Shown in pieces: positions 7,885 through 17,351 of a DNA stretch of 64,000 nucleotides (positions within the stretch are counted from its first letter, which is position 1; every line of letters begins with the position of its first letter). The position numbers were made by a program, and so were the translations under genes. A model generated the notes under the pieces. That model worked only from the letters and a program-made list of their open reading frames with translations. It had not been told where the DNA came from and searched no databases. The stretch is from assembly GCF_003148825.1 (NCBI RefSeq), contig NZ_QGGZ01000009.1, positions 1 through 64,000 on the forward strand. The letters are read 5' to 3'. This DNA comes from Streptomyces sp. CG 926 (GTDB taxonomy: Bacteria > Actinomycetota > Actinomycetes > Streptomycetales > Streptomycetaceae).

Positions 7885-10118
7885 TTGTCGGAGTCGTCCT
7901 TGTCAGCGTCGTCACCGGCGGTCTCGCCGTCGATCACGGGAACCAGCGAGAGCTTGCCGCGCTGGTCGATCTCGGCGATCTCGACCTGGACCTTGGTACC
8001 GACCGCGAGCACGTCCTCGACGTTCTCCACGCGCTTGCCACCGGCGAGCTTGCGGATCTGCGAGATGTGCAGCAGGCCGTCCTTGCCGGGCATGAGGGAG
8101 ACGAAGGCACCGAAGGTGGTGGTCTTGACGACCGTACCCAGGTAGCGCTCGCCGACCTCCGGCATGGTCGGGTTGGCGATCGAGTTGATCGTGGCACGGG
8201 CGGCCTCGGCGGCCGGGCCGTCGGAGGCACCGATGTAGATGGTGCCGTCGTCCTCGATCGTGATCTCGGCGCCGGTGTCCTCCTGGATCTGGTTGATCAT
8301 CTTGCCCTTGGGCCCGATGACCTCACCGATCTTGTCCACCGGGATCTTGACGGTGATGATCCGGGGGGCGAACGGGGACATGGCGTCCGGCGTGTCGATC
8401 GCTTCCATCATCACGTCGAGGATGTGGAGGCGGGCGTCGCGGGCCTGCTTGAGGGCCGCGGCCAGGACGGAGGCCGGGATACCGTCCAGCTTGGTGTCCA
8501 GCTGGAGGGCGGTGACGAACTCCTTGGTGCCGGCGACCTTGAAGTCCATGTCGCCGAAGGCGTCCTCCGCACCGAGGATGTCGGTGAGGGCGACGTAGTG
8601 CGTCTTGCCGTCGATCTCCTGGGAGATCAGACCCATGGCGATACCGGCGACGGGGGCCTTGAGGGGCACACCGGCGTTCAGCAGCGACATGGTGGAGGCG
8701 CAGACCGAGCCCATGGACGTCGAACCGTTGGAGCCGAGGGCCTCGGACACCTGACGGATCGCGTAGGGGAACTCCTCGCGGGTCGGGAGGACCGGCACGA
8801 TCGCGCGCTCGGCGAGCGCGCCGTGGCCGATCTCGCGGCGCTTCGGCGAACCGACGCGGCCGGTCTCACCGACGGAGTACGGCGGGAAGTTGTAGTTGTG
8901 CATGTAGCGCTTGCGGGTCACCGGGGAGAGGGTGTCCAGCTGCTGCTCCATGCGGAGCATGTTGAGGGTGGTGACGCCCAGGATCTGGGTCTCGCCACGC
9001 TCGAACAGCGCCGAGCCGTGCACGCGCGGGATGGCCTCGACCTCGGCGGCGAGGGTACGGATGTCCGTGATCCCGCGGCCGTCGATGCGGACCTTGTCCT
9101 TGATGACGCGCTCGCGCACCAGGGCCTTGGTCAGGCTGCGGTAGGCGGCGGAGATCTCCTTCTCGCGGCCTTCGAAGGCCGGGAGGAGCTTCTCGGCGGC
9201 GATCTCCTTGACGCGGTCCAGCTCGGCCTCGCGGTCCTGCTTGCCCGCGATGGTCAGCGCCTGGGTGAGCTCGCCCTTGACGGCGGCCGCGAGGGCCTCG
9301 TACACGTCGTCCTGGTAGTCCAGGAAGACCGGGAACTCGCCCTCGGGCTTGGCGGCCTTGGCGGCCAGGTCCGACTGGGCCTTGCAGAGGACCTTGATGA
9401 AGGGCTTCGAGGCGTCGAGACCGGCGGCCACGACCTCCTCGGTCGGCGCCTCGGCGCCGCCCTTGACGAGGGCGATGGTCTTCTCGGTGGCCTCGGCCTC
9501 GACCATCATGATCGCGACGTCGCCGTCCTCCAGGACACGGCCCGCGACGACCATGTCGAAGACGGCGTCCTCGAGCTCGGTGTGCGTCGGGAACGCGACC
9601 CACTGGCCACGGATCAACGCGACGCGGACGCCGCCGATCGGGCCGGAGAAGGGCAGACCGGCCAGCTGGGTGGACGCGGACGCGGCGTTGATCGCGACGA
9701 CGTCGTACAGGTGGTCGGGGTTGAGCGCCATGATCGTGGCGACGACCTGGATCTCGTTGCGCAGGCCCTTCTTGAAGGACGGGCGCAGCGGGCGGTCGAT
9801 CAGGCGGCAGGTGAGGATCGCGTCCTCGGAGGGGCGACCCTCACGGCGGAAGAAGGAGCCGGGGATCTTGCCGGCCGCGTACTGCCGCTCCTCGACGTCC
9901 ACCGTCAGGGGGAAGAAGTCGAGCTGGTCCTTGGGCTTCTTCGACGCGGTGGTGGCGGACAGCACCATCGTGTCGTCGTCCAGGTAGGCAACGGCGGAGC
10001 CGGCGGCCTGGCGGGCCAGACGGCCCGTCTCGAAGCGGATGGTGCGGGTGCCGAAGGAACCGTTGTCAATGACGGCCTCGGCGTAGTGGGTCTCGTTCTC
10101 CACTAGCGTTTTCTCCAT
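7881..10118 (-). CDS. pnp: Polynucleotide phosphorylase / guanosine pentaphosphate synthetase
   Basis: 3'-5' phosphorolytic exoribonuclease and, in Streptomyces, the RNA 3' polyadenylating enzyme (also called GpsI). 745 residues: two RNase PH domains separated by a helical domain, a KH domain around residues 605-650 (VDKIGEVIGPKGKMINQI) and an S1 domain near 670-730. The start ATG at 10118 has a GGAG site; an in-frame GTG five codons later is an alternative. It lies downstream of rpsO in the widely conserved rpsO-pnp pair, with a structured spacer, and is coupled to the M16 gene. Confidence 0.96.
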   Translation of the reverse strand: MEKTLVENETHYAEAVIDNGSFGTRTIRFETGRLARQAAGSAVAYLDDDTMVLSATTASKKPKDQLDFFPLTVDVEERQYAAGKIPGSFFRREGRPSEDAILTCRLIDRPLRPSFKKGLRNEIQVVATIMALNPDHLYDVVAINAASASTQLAGLPFSGPIGGVRVALIRGQWVAFPTHTELEDAVFDMVVAGRVLEDGDVAIMMVEAEATEKTIALVKGGAEAPTEEVVAAGLDASKPFIKVLCKAQSDLAAKAAKPEGEFPVFLDYQDDVYEALAAAVKGELTQALTIAGKQDREAELDRVKEIAAEKLLPAFEGREKEISAAYRSLTKALVRERVIKDKVRIDGRGITDIRTLAAEVEAIPRVHGSALFERGETQILGVTTLNMLRMEQQLDTLSPVTRKRYMHNYNFPPYSVGETGRVGSPKRREIGHGALAERAIVPVLPTREEFPYAIRQVSEALGSNGSTSMGSVCASTMSLLNAGVPLKAPVAGIAMGLISQEIDGKTHYVALTDILGAEDAFGDMDFKVAGTKEFVTALQLDTKLDGIPASVLAAALKQARDARLHILDVMMEAIDTPDAMSPFAPRIITVKIPVDKIGEVIGPKGKMINQIQEDTGAEITIEDDGTIYIGASDGPAAEAARATINSIANPTMPEVGERYLGTVVKTTTFGAFVSLMPGKDGLLHISQIRKLAGGKRVENVEDVLAVGTKVQVEIAEIDQRGKLSLVPVIDGETAGDDADKDDSDK

Positions 10119-10202
10119 TTTCGTCGTCTCCGTCCGCCGCCCGTGTGGCGGTGGACGGTTGCGGAGAAGCGCTCCTGGCGTGCGGGCCGGTCTTCGATCG
10201 AA

Positions 10203-10239
10203 GCACCCGGTTCGTTGCCCTTGGGGGCATTCCGGGTGC
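10203..10239 (-). other. Structured RNA in the rpsO-pnp spacer
   Basis: An 8-bp outer stem (10203-10210 with 10232-10239) encloses a 5-bp inner stem (10216-10220 with 10225-10229). It lies in the pnp leader about 85 bases before the start codon. In Streptomyces the rpsO-pnp spacer is known to carry a hairpin cut by RNase III; this one and the hairpin at 10365-10400 are both candidates. Confidence 0.5.
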
Positions 10240-10364
10240 CACTACCGAGGACCGGCGGCGTGGGAGGGCGCTCCTCCTCTTCAGTTGTGCACGTCTCGTC
10301 GTCGGACGTACACGTGCGTCCGTTCCAGACTACAAAGGGTCCGGTCCGTCCCGCACGTACAGCA

Positions 10365-10400
10365 AAGGGAGCGGCCCCCGGATGTGGGAACCGCTCCCTT
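10365..10400 (-). terminator. Hairpin after rpsO (terminator/attenuator)
   Basis: A perfect 10-bp stem (10365-10374 with 10391-10400) with a 16-base loop begins eight bases past the rpsO stop. It probably ends part of rpsO transcription and protects its 3' end, while read-through continues into pnp. Confidence 0.7.
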
Positions 10401-10408
10401 CACACGTC

Positions 10409-10696
10409 TTACTTGGCGCCGGCCGCACCGCGGCGGATGCCGAGGCGCTCGACCAGCGCGCGGAAGCGCTGGATGTCCTTCTTGGCCAGGTACTGCAGCA
10501 GGCGGCGACGCTGGCCGACCAGGATCAGCAGACCACGACGGGAGTGGTGGTCGTGCTTGTGCGTCTTGAGGTGCTCGGTCAGGTCCGAGATGCGGCGGGA
10601 GAGCATCGCAACCTGGACCTCGGGGGAGCCGGTGTCGCCCTCCTTGGCACCGAACTCGGTGATGATCTGCTTCTTCGTAGCGGCGTCGAGCGGCAC
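10409..10696 (-). CDS. rpsO: 30S ribosomal protein S15
   Basis: Primary 16S rRNA-binding protein of the small-subunit platform. 95 residues, with the signature segment HKHDHHSRRGLLILVGQRR in the C-terminal half. The GTG at 10696 has a GAGGAG site and gives the family N-terminus (V/M)PLDAATKKQI; the open frame to 10837 is leader. It is the first gene of the rpsO-pnp-M16-dapB unit. Confidence 0.96.
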   Translation of the reverse strand: MPLDAATKKQIITEFGAKEGDTGSPEVQVAMLSRRISDLTEHLKTHKHDHHSRRGLLILVGQRRRLLQYLAKKDIQRFRALVERLGIRRGAAGAK

Positions 10697-10837
10697 GCGT
10701 ACTCCTCGTGATAGGTCTTCGTTGCCACCGAGTGCCCCAGGTCTGATTCTCTGGGGAGCTTCCGTTACTCGGGAGGCGGGGTCCGCTGAGCGCAGTCCAC
10801 AGACCCTCTTGGCGAGGAGTCCGGGGGACGCGTACAC
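10697..10837 (-). promoter_or_regulatory. rpsO leader with hairpin
   Basis: The 141 bases before rpsO include a 6-bp hairpin (10735-10740 with 10751-10756). A -10-like TACGCT lies further upstream, at about 10864-10859, without a convincing -35. S15 autoregulates through its leader in several bacteria; whether it does here is not known. Confidence 0.3.
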
Positions 10838-10881
10838 AAACGGCCGTCACACAGCGTACCAGGCTGCCGCTCCGCCACGTC

Positions 10882-12390
10882 TCAGCTGGTGAGAGACCTG
10901 GCGCGGGAGTAGACGTCCAGCACGGCCAGGGTAAGCGGTACGAGGCTGAGCAGGACCGCCGCCTCGGTGAGGTCGAGCAGCCGCCCCCAGAAGGGTGACA
11001 GACCCTTGCGGGGTATGACCAGCGCAATTCCGGCGAGGAGGGCGGCACCGGCCGCGACGGCGGCGGTCAGCCAGATCGTACGGAGGTCCAGGCCGCTGCT
11101 GTCCTGCTTGAGGACGAGGGCTTCGAGCAGGTCGGTCGGCGGGTGCAGGGCCATGCCCAGGATCAGCAGGGCGATGGCGACGAGGCCCGCGGTCAGGGCG
11201 CAGACCACCTGGGAGGTGTAACGGAAGAGGCGGGCGCGCAGGAGCATCGCGAGGCCGGTGGCGAGCGCCAGCAGGCGGCCCCAGGTGTTCTCGGAGAAGC
11301 CGAGGACGGCTGCGGCGCCGACGGCGACCGCGGCGCAGCCGCCGACCAGGCCGAGCAGCATCTCGTGGCCGCGACGGGCCTGGGCGGCGATGGCCTCGGC
11401 GTCGAGCGGGGTACCGGCCGCCTCGTGCTGGTCGGGGCCGCTCTGCTCCCCGTAGGGCTCGGTCTCGTAGCGGTCCGGGGTCTCGTAGTCCTCGGTGGCG
11501 CTCTGCGGGGCGGCGTAGCCGATGGGCAGGCGGGCGAAGCGGGCGGAGAGGCCGGGAAGGAAGGCGACGAGGCCGATGGCGACGGGCGCGCAGACGGCGG
11601 CGGCGTCGGTGGCGGACGCCTCGGTGGCGATGGCCACGAAGGTGGCGAGGGTTCCGGTGGCGGCGACGAAGGTGGCCGCGACGAAGGGGGCGTCGCCGCT
11701 CGGGGTGAGCGCGACCAGGGTGACGGAGGCGACCAGGGCGCAGACGCAGCCGAGCAGGAACTGGAGGCGGCCGGGGCCTTGGCCGACGGCCGGGGCGATG
11801 ATCCCGGAGCCGGCGATCATCAGGTGCGGGAGGGCGCCGAGGCCGAGCGCGACGGCGGAGAGCCGGTCTCCGTAGACCCGGGCGCGCACTCCGGCGACTG
11901 CGGTGAGCAGGATGCCGACGGCGCCCGCGATGATCCCGGGCAGGCCGTGCATGTCGTGGCGCAGCGGGTCGGCGTACCAGAGGACGAAGCCCAGCATGAC
12001 GAGCAGCACGGCGGCGCCGGCCAGGCCCGCGCCGCGCAGCATGTCGTCGCTCCAGCGGTGCCGGTCGCGGACGACGGCGGAGGCGACGGCGTCGGACACG
12101 TCGTCGAACACGGCGGGCGGCAGGGACTCGGCGAAGGGGCGCAGGCTCAGCACCTCGCCGTCGAGCACCTGCTGGCCGGCGAGGGTGCGGGCGCCGTCGA
12201 GGACGGTGCCGGAGCGGCGTACGAGGTGGAAGCCGGTCGGGGCGCCCACGGGCTGGGTCTGGCCGGTGAGGCGCAGCAGCTCGGGGTAGACGTCGGCGAC
12301 GGCGATGTCCTCGGGGAGGGCGACGTCGATGCGACTGTCGGGGGCCACGACGGTGACCCTGCAGAAACCCGTCGTCCCGGCCGTACTCAC
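10882..12390 (-). CDS. eccD: ESX/type VII secretion membrane channel protein EccD
   Basis: Polytopic membrane component of the ESX secretion complex. 502 residues: an N-terminal ubiquitin-like YukD domain (about residues 8-90, with RVTVVAPDSRIDVALPEDI) followed by a long hydrophobic region with about 11 transmembrane segments, interrupted near the middle by a charged, glutamate-rich cytoplasmic loop. The GTG at 12390 was chosen for its GGGGGG-type ribosome site about nine bases upstream; a longer frame to 12489 lacks one. It is divergent from eccC and ends 185 bases before rpsO. Confidence 0.9.
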   Translation of the reverse strand: MSTAGTTGFCRVTVVAPDSRIDVALPEDIAVADVYPELLRLTGQTQPVGAPTGFHLVRRSGTVLDGARTLAGQQVLDGEVLSLRPFAESLPPAVFDDVSDAVASAVVRDRHRWSDDMLRGAGLAGAAVLLVMLGFVLWYADPLRHDMHGLPGIIAGAVGILLTAVAGVRARVYGDRLSAVALGLGALPHLMIAGSGIIAPAVGQGPGRLQFLLGCVCALVASVTLVALTPSGDAPFVAATFVAATGTLATFVAIATEASATDAAAVCAPVAIGLVAFLPGLSARFARLPIGYAAPQSATEDYETPDRYETEPYGEQSGPDQHEAAGTPLDAEAIAAQARRGHEMLLGLVGGCAAVAVGAAAVLGFSENTWGRLLALATGLAMLLRARLFRYTSQVVCALTAGLVAIALLILGMALHPPTDLLEALVLKQDSSGLDLRTIWLTAAVAAGAALLAGIALVIPRKGLSPFWGRLLDLTEAAVLLSLVPLTLAVLDVYSRARSLTS

Positions 12391-12457
12391 CTGTGTGACC
12401 CCCCTGGTTGGCGCCCGCATCGGCGGTCGATTCGCGGATGCGCATGCTGCGCGCGCC

Positions 12458-12489
12458 ACCCTACCGGGCTTATGACCGACTGTCGGCAA
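12458..12489 (-). promoter_or_regulatory. Possible eccD promoter
   Basis: TTGCCG (12489-12484) and TAGGGT (12463-12458) are separated by 20 bases, longer than the usual 17-18. A plus-strand TAGGAT at 12491-12496 could serve eccC, without a clear -35. This is pattern matching only. Confidence 0.3.
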
Positions 12490-12586
12490 GTAGGATCACC
12501 GTCGCGTGGGGGAGACCCCCTTCGCGCCCGGGACTTGGGGGCGCCGGTTGCGACGTCCCGTCCGTTTTCGAGGGATTGATGCTCCG

Positions 12587-15500
12587 GTGAGCCAGATCGT
12601 CGTCAAACGCCCGCCGCGGTCCCTGCCGCCCGAGGTTCCCGCGGAGGAGCTGCGGCTGGAAGCTCCGCCCGAACTTCCGCGCGGGCAGCAGGAGGGCATG
12701 CTGATGCAGCTCCTGCCGATGCTCGGCATGGGCTCTTCCGTCGTCTTCTTCTTCATGCCGGGCGCGGCCCCCTTCATGCGCATCATGGGTGTGCTGATGC
12801 TGGCGTCGACGGTGGCCATGGTGGTCGCGCAGTTGGTGCGCCACCGGCGGGGTACGCAGGGGCAAATGGCCGATGTGCGCCGGGACTATCTCAAATATCT
12901 CGCGCAGACCCGTCGTCAGGTACGCCGGACCGCGCGGGCGCAGCGCGACGCGCAGCTGTATCTGCACCCGGCACCGGAGCAGTTGTGGTCGGTGGTGGCG
13001 GAGGGCTCGCGGCTGTGGGAGCGGCGGGTCGGCGACCAGGACTTCGGGCAGGCCCGGGTCGGGCTGGGCGCGCAGCGCCTGGCGACCCCGTTGGTGGCGC
13101 CGGACACCGCGCCGGTGGACGAGCTGGAGCCGCTGACCGCGGGCGCGATGCAGCGGTTCCTGAAGGTGCACTCCTCGTTGGACGGGCTGCCGATGGCGCT
13201 GTCGATACGGGCCTTCTACCACGTGACGGTGTCCGGGGAGCCGGAGTCCGCGCGCGGTACCGCGCGGGCGATGGTGGCGCAGTTGGCGACGCTGCACTCC
13301 CCCGAGGACCTGATGGTGGCCGTGGTGGCCGCGCCGGGTGCGGTGCCGTCGTGGGACTGGACGAAGTGGCTGCCGCACACGCAGGTGCCTGGTCAGGTCG
13401 ACGGGGCCGGTACGAAGCGCCTGTTCGGTGACGACCTCGCCGAGCTGGAGGGGCTGCTGGCCTCCCGGTTGGAGAGCCGGCCGCGGTTCAGCCGTGAGGT
13501 GTCGCCTGTGCTGGACCAGCCGCATCTGGTGGTCGTGCTGGACGGTGGCATGGTGCCGCCGGACTCGGTGTTCGCGGCGGCCGAGGGTCTGCAGGGCGTG
13601 ACCATCGTCGAGGTGGTCGCGGGCGAGCTGGACGAGCAGCGCGGTGGGCTGTCGGTCGTGGTGCGGCCGGGCCGGCTGCGTCTGGAGTCGGGCGCGGGGG
13701 TCGCGTACGAGGGCGTGCCGGACACGCTGTCGCTGCCCGCCGCGGAGGCATTGGCCCGGCAGCTGGCGCCGATGCGCACGGGCGGCGGGGACGACGACGA
13801 GCCGCTGCTGGCCAATCTGGACTTCACCGACCTGCTGAACCTGGGTGACGCGGCGGCGGTCGACGTCGCGCGGACCTGGCGGCCGCGGTCGGCGGGTGAG
13901 CGGCTGCGGGTGCCGATCGGTGTCGGCGAGGACGGCGCGCCGGTCATGCTGGACCTGAAGGAGGCCGCTCAGGAGGGCATGGGTCCGCACGGCCTGTGCG
14001 TGGGCGCGACCGGTTCCGGCAAGTCGGAGCTGCTGCGCACGCTGGTGCTGGGGCTGGCGGTCACGCACACCTCGGAGACCTTGAACTTCGTACTCGCCGA
14101 CTTCAAGGGTGGCGCGACCTTCACGGGCATGGGGCAGATGCCGCACGTGGCGGCGGTGATCACCAACCTGGCGGACGACCTCACCCTCGTGGACCGCATG
14201 GGCGACTCGATCCGCGGTGAGCTGCAGCGCCGCCAGGAGCTGCTGCGTTCGGCGGGCAACTACGCCAACATCCACGACTACGAGAAGGCCCGCGCGGCCG
14301 GCGCCCCGCTGGAGCCGCTGGCCTCGCTGGTGCTGGTCATCGACGAGTTCAGCGAGCTGCTGACGGCGAAGCCGGACTTCATCGACATGTTCATCCAGAT
14401 CGGCCGCATCGGCCGTTCGCTGGGTGTGCACCTGCTGCTGGCCTCGCAGCGCCTGGAGGAGGGCAAGCTGCGCGGCCTGGACACGTACCTGTCGTACCGG
14501 ATCGGTCTGCGGACCTTCTCGGCGGCGGAGTCGCGGACCGCGATCGGCGTGCCCGACGCCTACCACCTGCCGTCGGTGCCCGGTTCGGGCTACCTGAAGT
14601 TCGGTACGGACGAGATGACCCGCTTCAAGGCGGCGTACGTCTCGGGCACCTACCGCTCGGGCGGGCCGGACCTGTCGGTGGGGCAGTTCCCGGTGGAGCG
14701 GCGGCCCGCGCTGTTCACGGCGGCCCCGGTGCCGGTGGTGTACGCGGCCCCGGACCCGGCGTACCTGGCGGCGCAGTCGTCGCGCGAGGACGACGCGCTG
14801 GCGGACACGGTGCTGGACGTGATCGTGAGCCGGCTGGAGGGGCAGGGGGTGCCGGCGCACCAGGTGTGGCTGCCGCCGCTCGACCAGGCTCCGCCGCTGG
14901 ACCAGTTGCTGCCGGCGCTGGCGCCGAGCGCGGAGCGCGGTCTGCACGCGGACGGGTACACGCGGCCCGGCGGGCTCGTCGTACCGCTCGGCCTCATCGA
15001 CAAGCCGTTCGAGCAGCGGCGCGAGGTGCTGTACCGGGACTTCTCGGGTGCGGCAGGCCACCTGATGGTGGTCGGTGGTCCGCAGTCGGGCAAGTCGACG
15101 CTGATGAGGACGCTGATCTCGTCGTTCGCGCTCACCCACACCCCGCGCGAGGTGCAGTTCTACGGGCTGGACTTCGGTGGTGGCAGCCTGTCGGCGGTCT
15201 CCGAGCTGCCGCACGTGGGCGGCATCGCCTCGCGCCTGGACCCGGAGCGGGTCCGGCGTACGGTCGCGGAGGTGGGGGGCATCCTCAACCGTCGCGAGGA
15301 GTTCTTCCGCGCGAACAACATCGACTCGATCGGCACCTACCGGCGGCGCCGGGCGGCGGGCGACCTGCCCGGTGAGCCCTGGGGCGACGTGTTCCTGATC
15401 GTCGACGGCTGGGGCAACTTCAAGGGCGAGTACGACGGTCTGGAGCAGATCGTCACGGACATCGCCTCCCGTGGTCTGGGCTACGGCATCCACGTGGTGA

Positions 15501-16543
15501 TCACGGCGGCGCGCTACATGGAGGTACGCGCGGCGCTCAAGGACCAGATGCTCAGCCGGCTGGAGCTGCGGCTCGGTGACACCATGGACTCCGAGTTCGA
15601 CCGGAAGGTCGCGGCGAACGTTCCGCCCGGGATGCCGGGCCGCGGTCAGGTGGCGGAGAAGCTGCACTTCTTGGGCGCGCTGCCGCGGATCGACGGCTCC
15701 CACGACGCGGGGGACCTGTCGGAGGCCACGGAGGCCTTCGTGGAAGCGGTGAAGCAGAACTGGTCGGGGCAGGCGGCTCCGGGCGTGCGGCTGCTGCCGC
15801 GGCTGCTCCACTCCGACCAGTTGCCCAAGGGCGGGGAGCACCCCGGCCGCGGGATCGCGATCGGTATCGACGAGACGGACCTGGAGCCGGTGTTCGTCGA
15901 CTTCGAGACGGACCCCTTCCTCCTGGTCTTCGGCGAGAGCGAGTCGGGCAAGACGAACCTGCTGCGGCTCATCGCCAAGCAGATCTCCGAGCGCTACACA
16001 CCGGACCAGGCGCGTCTGGTCGTCGGCGACTACCGGCGGAGCCTGCTCGGGGCGCTGCCGGAGGAGCACCTGCTGGAGTACGCGCCGATGGCGAGCTCCC
16101 TGCAGATGCACATGGAGGCGCTGGGCGGGGTGTTCTCGCGCCGGCAGCCGCCGACCGACGTCACCCCGCAGCAGCTGCGTGACCGCAGCTGGTGGACGGG
16201 CCCGGACGTGTACATCGTGATCGACGACTTCGACCTGGTGGCCACCAGTCAGGGCAATCCGCTGGCGCCGCTGGTGGAGTTCCTGCCGTTCGCGCGGGAC
16301 ACGGGCGTCCGCTTCATCATCGCCCGCAACTCGGCGGGTGCCTCGCGTTCGATGTACGAGCCGTTCATGCAGCGGATCAAGGAGCTGGGCGCGCAGGGCA
16401 TCGTGCTGTCCGGCGACCCGTCCGAGGGCGACCTCGTCGGCACCGTGCGGCCGCGTCCGATGCCGCCGGGCCGGGCGTACTTCGCCACGCGCAGGCGGGG
16501 GACGTCACTGGTGCAGCTCGGGCGGATGCCGGGCCACATGTGA
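12587..16543 (+). CDS. eccC: ESX/type VII secretion ATPase EccC
   Basis: FtsK/SpoIIIE-type motor that recognises WXG100 substrates and drives ESX secretion. 1318 residues: two N-terminal transmembrane segments (about 40-85), then three ATPase modules with P-loops GATGSGKS (473-480), GGPQSGKS (830-837) and GESESGKT (1116-1123). The first module has a full Walker B, VIDEF with D586 and E587; the second (VDGWG) and third (IDDFD) lack the catalytic glutamate, as known for EccC proteins in which modules 2 and 3 are degenerate. Single-chain form as in Streptomyces and Firmicutes rather than split EccCa/EccCb. GTG start at 12587 matches VSQIVVKRPPR; followed by its own terminator. Confidence 0.95.
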   Translation: MSQIVVKRPPRSLPPEVPAEELRLEAPPELPRGQQEGMLMQLLPMLGMGSSVVFFFMPGAAPFMRIMGVLMLASTVAMVVAQLVRHRRGTQGQMADVRRDYLKYLAQTRRQVRRTARAQRDAQLYLHPAPEQLWSVVAEGSRLWERRVGDQDFGQARVGLGAQRLATPLVAPDTAPVDELEPLTAGAMQRFLKVHSSLDGLPMALSIRAFYHVTVSGEPESARGTARAMVAQLATLHSPEDLMVAVVAAPGAVPSWDWTKWLPHTQVPGQVDGAGTKRLFGDDLAELEGLLASRLESRPRFSREVSPVLDQPHLVVVLDGGMVPPDSVFAAAEGLQGVTIVEVVAGELDEQRGGLSVVVRPGRLRLESGAGVAYEGVPDTLSLPAAEALARQLAPMRTGGGDDDEPLLANLDFTDLLNLGDAAAVDVARTWRPRSAGERLRVPIGVGEDGAPVMLDLKEAAQEGMGPHGLCVGATGSGKSELLRTLVLGLAVTHTSETLNFVLADFKGGATFTGMGQMPHVAAVITNLADDLTLVDRMGDSIRGELQRRQELLRSAGNYANIHDYEKARAAGAPLEPLASLVLVIDEFSELLTAKPDFIDMFIQIGRIGRSLGVHLLLASQRLEEGKLRGLDTYLSYRIGLRTFSAAESRTAIGVPDAYHLPSVPGSGYLKFGTDEMTRFKAAYVSGTYRSGGPDLSVGQFPVERRPALFTAAPVPVVYAAPDPAYLAAQSSREDDALADTVLDVIVSRLEGQGVPAHQVWLPPLDQAPPLDQLLPALAPSAERGLHADGYTRPGGLVVPLGLIDKPFEQRREVLYRDFSGAAGHLMVVGGPQSGKSTLMRTLISSFALTHTPREVQFYGLDFGGGSLSAVSELPHVGGIASRLDPERVRRTVAEVGGILNRREEFFRANNIDSIGTYRRRRAAGDLPGEPWGDVFLIVDGWGNFKGEYDGLEQIVTDIASRGLGYGIHVVITAARYMEVRAALKDQMLSRLELRLGDTMDSEFDRKVAANVPPGMPGRGQVAEKLHFLGALPRIDGSHDAGDLSEATEAFVEAVKQNWSGQAAPGVRLLPRLLHSDQLPKGGEHPGRGIAIGIDETDLEPVFVDFETDPFLLVFGESESGKTNLLRLIAKQISERYTPDQARLVVGDYRRSLLGALPEEHLLEYAPMASSLQMHMEALGGVFSRRQPPTDVTPQQLRDRSWWTGPDVYIVIDDFDLVATSQGNPLAPLVEFLPFARDTGVRFIIARNSAGASRSMYEPFMQRIKELGAQGIVLSGDPSEGDLVGTVRPRPMPPGRAYFATRRRGTSLVQLGRMPGHM

Positions 16544-16550
16544 TCGCCTT

Positions 16551-16588
16551 CCCGGTGGCCGGACCCCTCTCAGGGGCCGGCCACCGGG
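16551..16588 (+). terminator. eccC terminator
   Basis: A perfect 12-bp stem (16551-16562 with 16577-16588) enclosing a further short stem starts eight bases after the eccC stop codon. Confidence 0.8.
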
Positions 16589-16672
16589 AGGATCAGGTGG
16601 AAACCTCTCCCGGTCGGTGGCGCAGCACCGATAATCGGCGGTGAACACGCGCCACCGAGGGAGAGGCCGCCC

Positions 16673-16918
16673 ATGGGCACCCAGCAGGAGAAGGACGAGC
16701 TGTACGCGCTCGACATCAGCGGCGTGGAGTGGGAGGGACCGCCCGGGACCAGCCCGGACGAGGAGCGGGTCGAGATCGCCCGGCTTCCCGAGGGGGCGGT
16801 GGCCATGCGGTCCTCACTGGACCGGGACACGGTGCTGCGCTACACGGCCGCCGAGTGGGAGGCCTTCGTCCTGGGCGCCAGGGACGGGGAGTTCGACCTC
16901 GACCGGCACCGTCCCTGA
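16673..16918 (+). CDS. DUF397-type small protein
   Basis: 81 residues. The segment VEIARLPEGAVAMRSSLDRDTVLRYTAAEWEAF is typical of DUF397, a small actinobacterial family in which these proteins usually sit beside an XRE-type regulator and are often developmental partners. No such regulator is next to it here: it is alone between eccC and the WXG100 genes. A ribosome site (GAGGGAGAGG) precedes the ATG. It is isolated by terminators on both sides, so it needs its own promoter. Function at this locus is unknown. Confidence 0.8.
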   Translation: MGTQQEKDELYALDISGVEWEGPPGTSPDEERVEIARLPEGAVAMRSSLDRDTVLRYTAAEWEAFVLGARDGEFDLDRHRP

Positions 16919-16930
16919 GCGGAGCGCAGG

Positions 16931-16973
16931 ACGCCGAAGGGGCGCGCCCGGTGCGGGCGCGCCCCTTCGGCGT
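16931..16973. terminator. Strong bidirectional terminator
   Basis: A perfect 19-bp stem (16931-16949 with 16955-16973) with a 5-base loop lies between the convergent DUF397 and WXG100 genes. Confidence 0.9.
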
Positions 16974-16997
16974 GTGCGGACCTGTCGGCGACCGGGC

Positions 16998-17306
16998 TCA
17001 GAAGGCCTCGGTGAACAGCTGCGAGGCCTTCTTGTCGGTGGCGCGGTAGTCGTCCTTGCCGCGCTCGACGAGCTGGGCGACCTTCTCCAGCATGTCCTTG
17101 ATGTGGTCGGCCTTGGTGCGGTACTTGCCCTGGAGGTCGAGGTACTGGCCGTGCGCCTCACCGTCCCAGGTGTCCGTGACGACCTTCACCGCCCGCTCCA
17201 TCTCTGACAGGTCGTCGATGATGTTCTTCGAGACCTGGCGGATGCGGTTGGCCATCAGCTGGACGCTGTCATACCGGACCTTTGTGTGGCCGTCGTCGGC
17301 AGCCAT
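16998..17306 (-). CDS. WXG100 family ESX substrate (second of pair)
   Basis: 102 residues, helical, with a W-x-G turn (TWDGEAHG, W47-G49) in the middle and a C-terminal tail ending LFTEAF. WXG100 proteins are secreted by ESX systems as helical hairpin dimers; the usual C-terminal Y-x3-D/E export signal may be the segment YRATDKK near residue 88. It lies 45 bases after the first WXG100 gene; the two probably form an EsxA/EsxB heterodimer. Which one is EsxA and which EsxB is not assigned here. Confidence 0.9.
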   Translation of the reverse strand: MAADDGHTKVRYDSVQLMANRIRQVSKNIIDDLSEMERAVKVVTDTWDGEAHGQYLDLQGKYRTKADHIKDMLEKVAQLVERGKDDYRATDKKASQLFTEAF

Positions 17307-17351
17307 GTGCTTCTCCTTCTCGCTGAGCGCGTTACCTGAAAACGACGTGGG

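Noticed and set aside
12470..16111. A 1213-codon open frame on the minus strand over eccC
   Set aside because: It is the antisense shadow of eccC, kept open by the high GC content; eccC has intact motifs on the plus strand.
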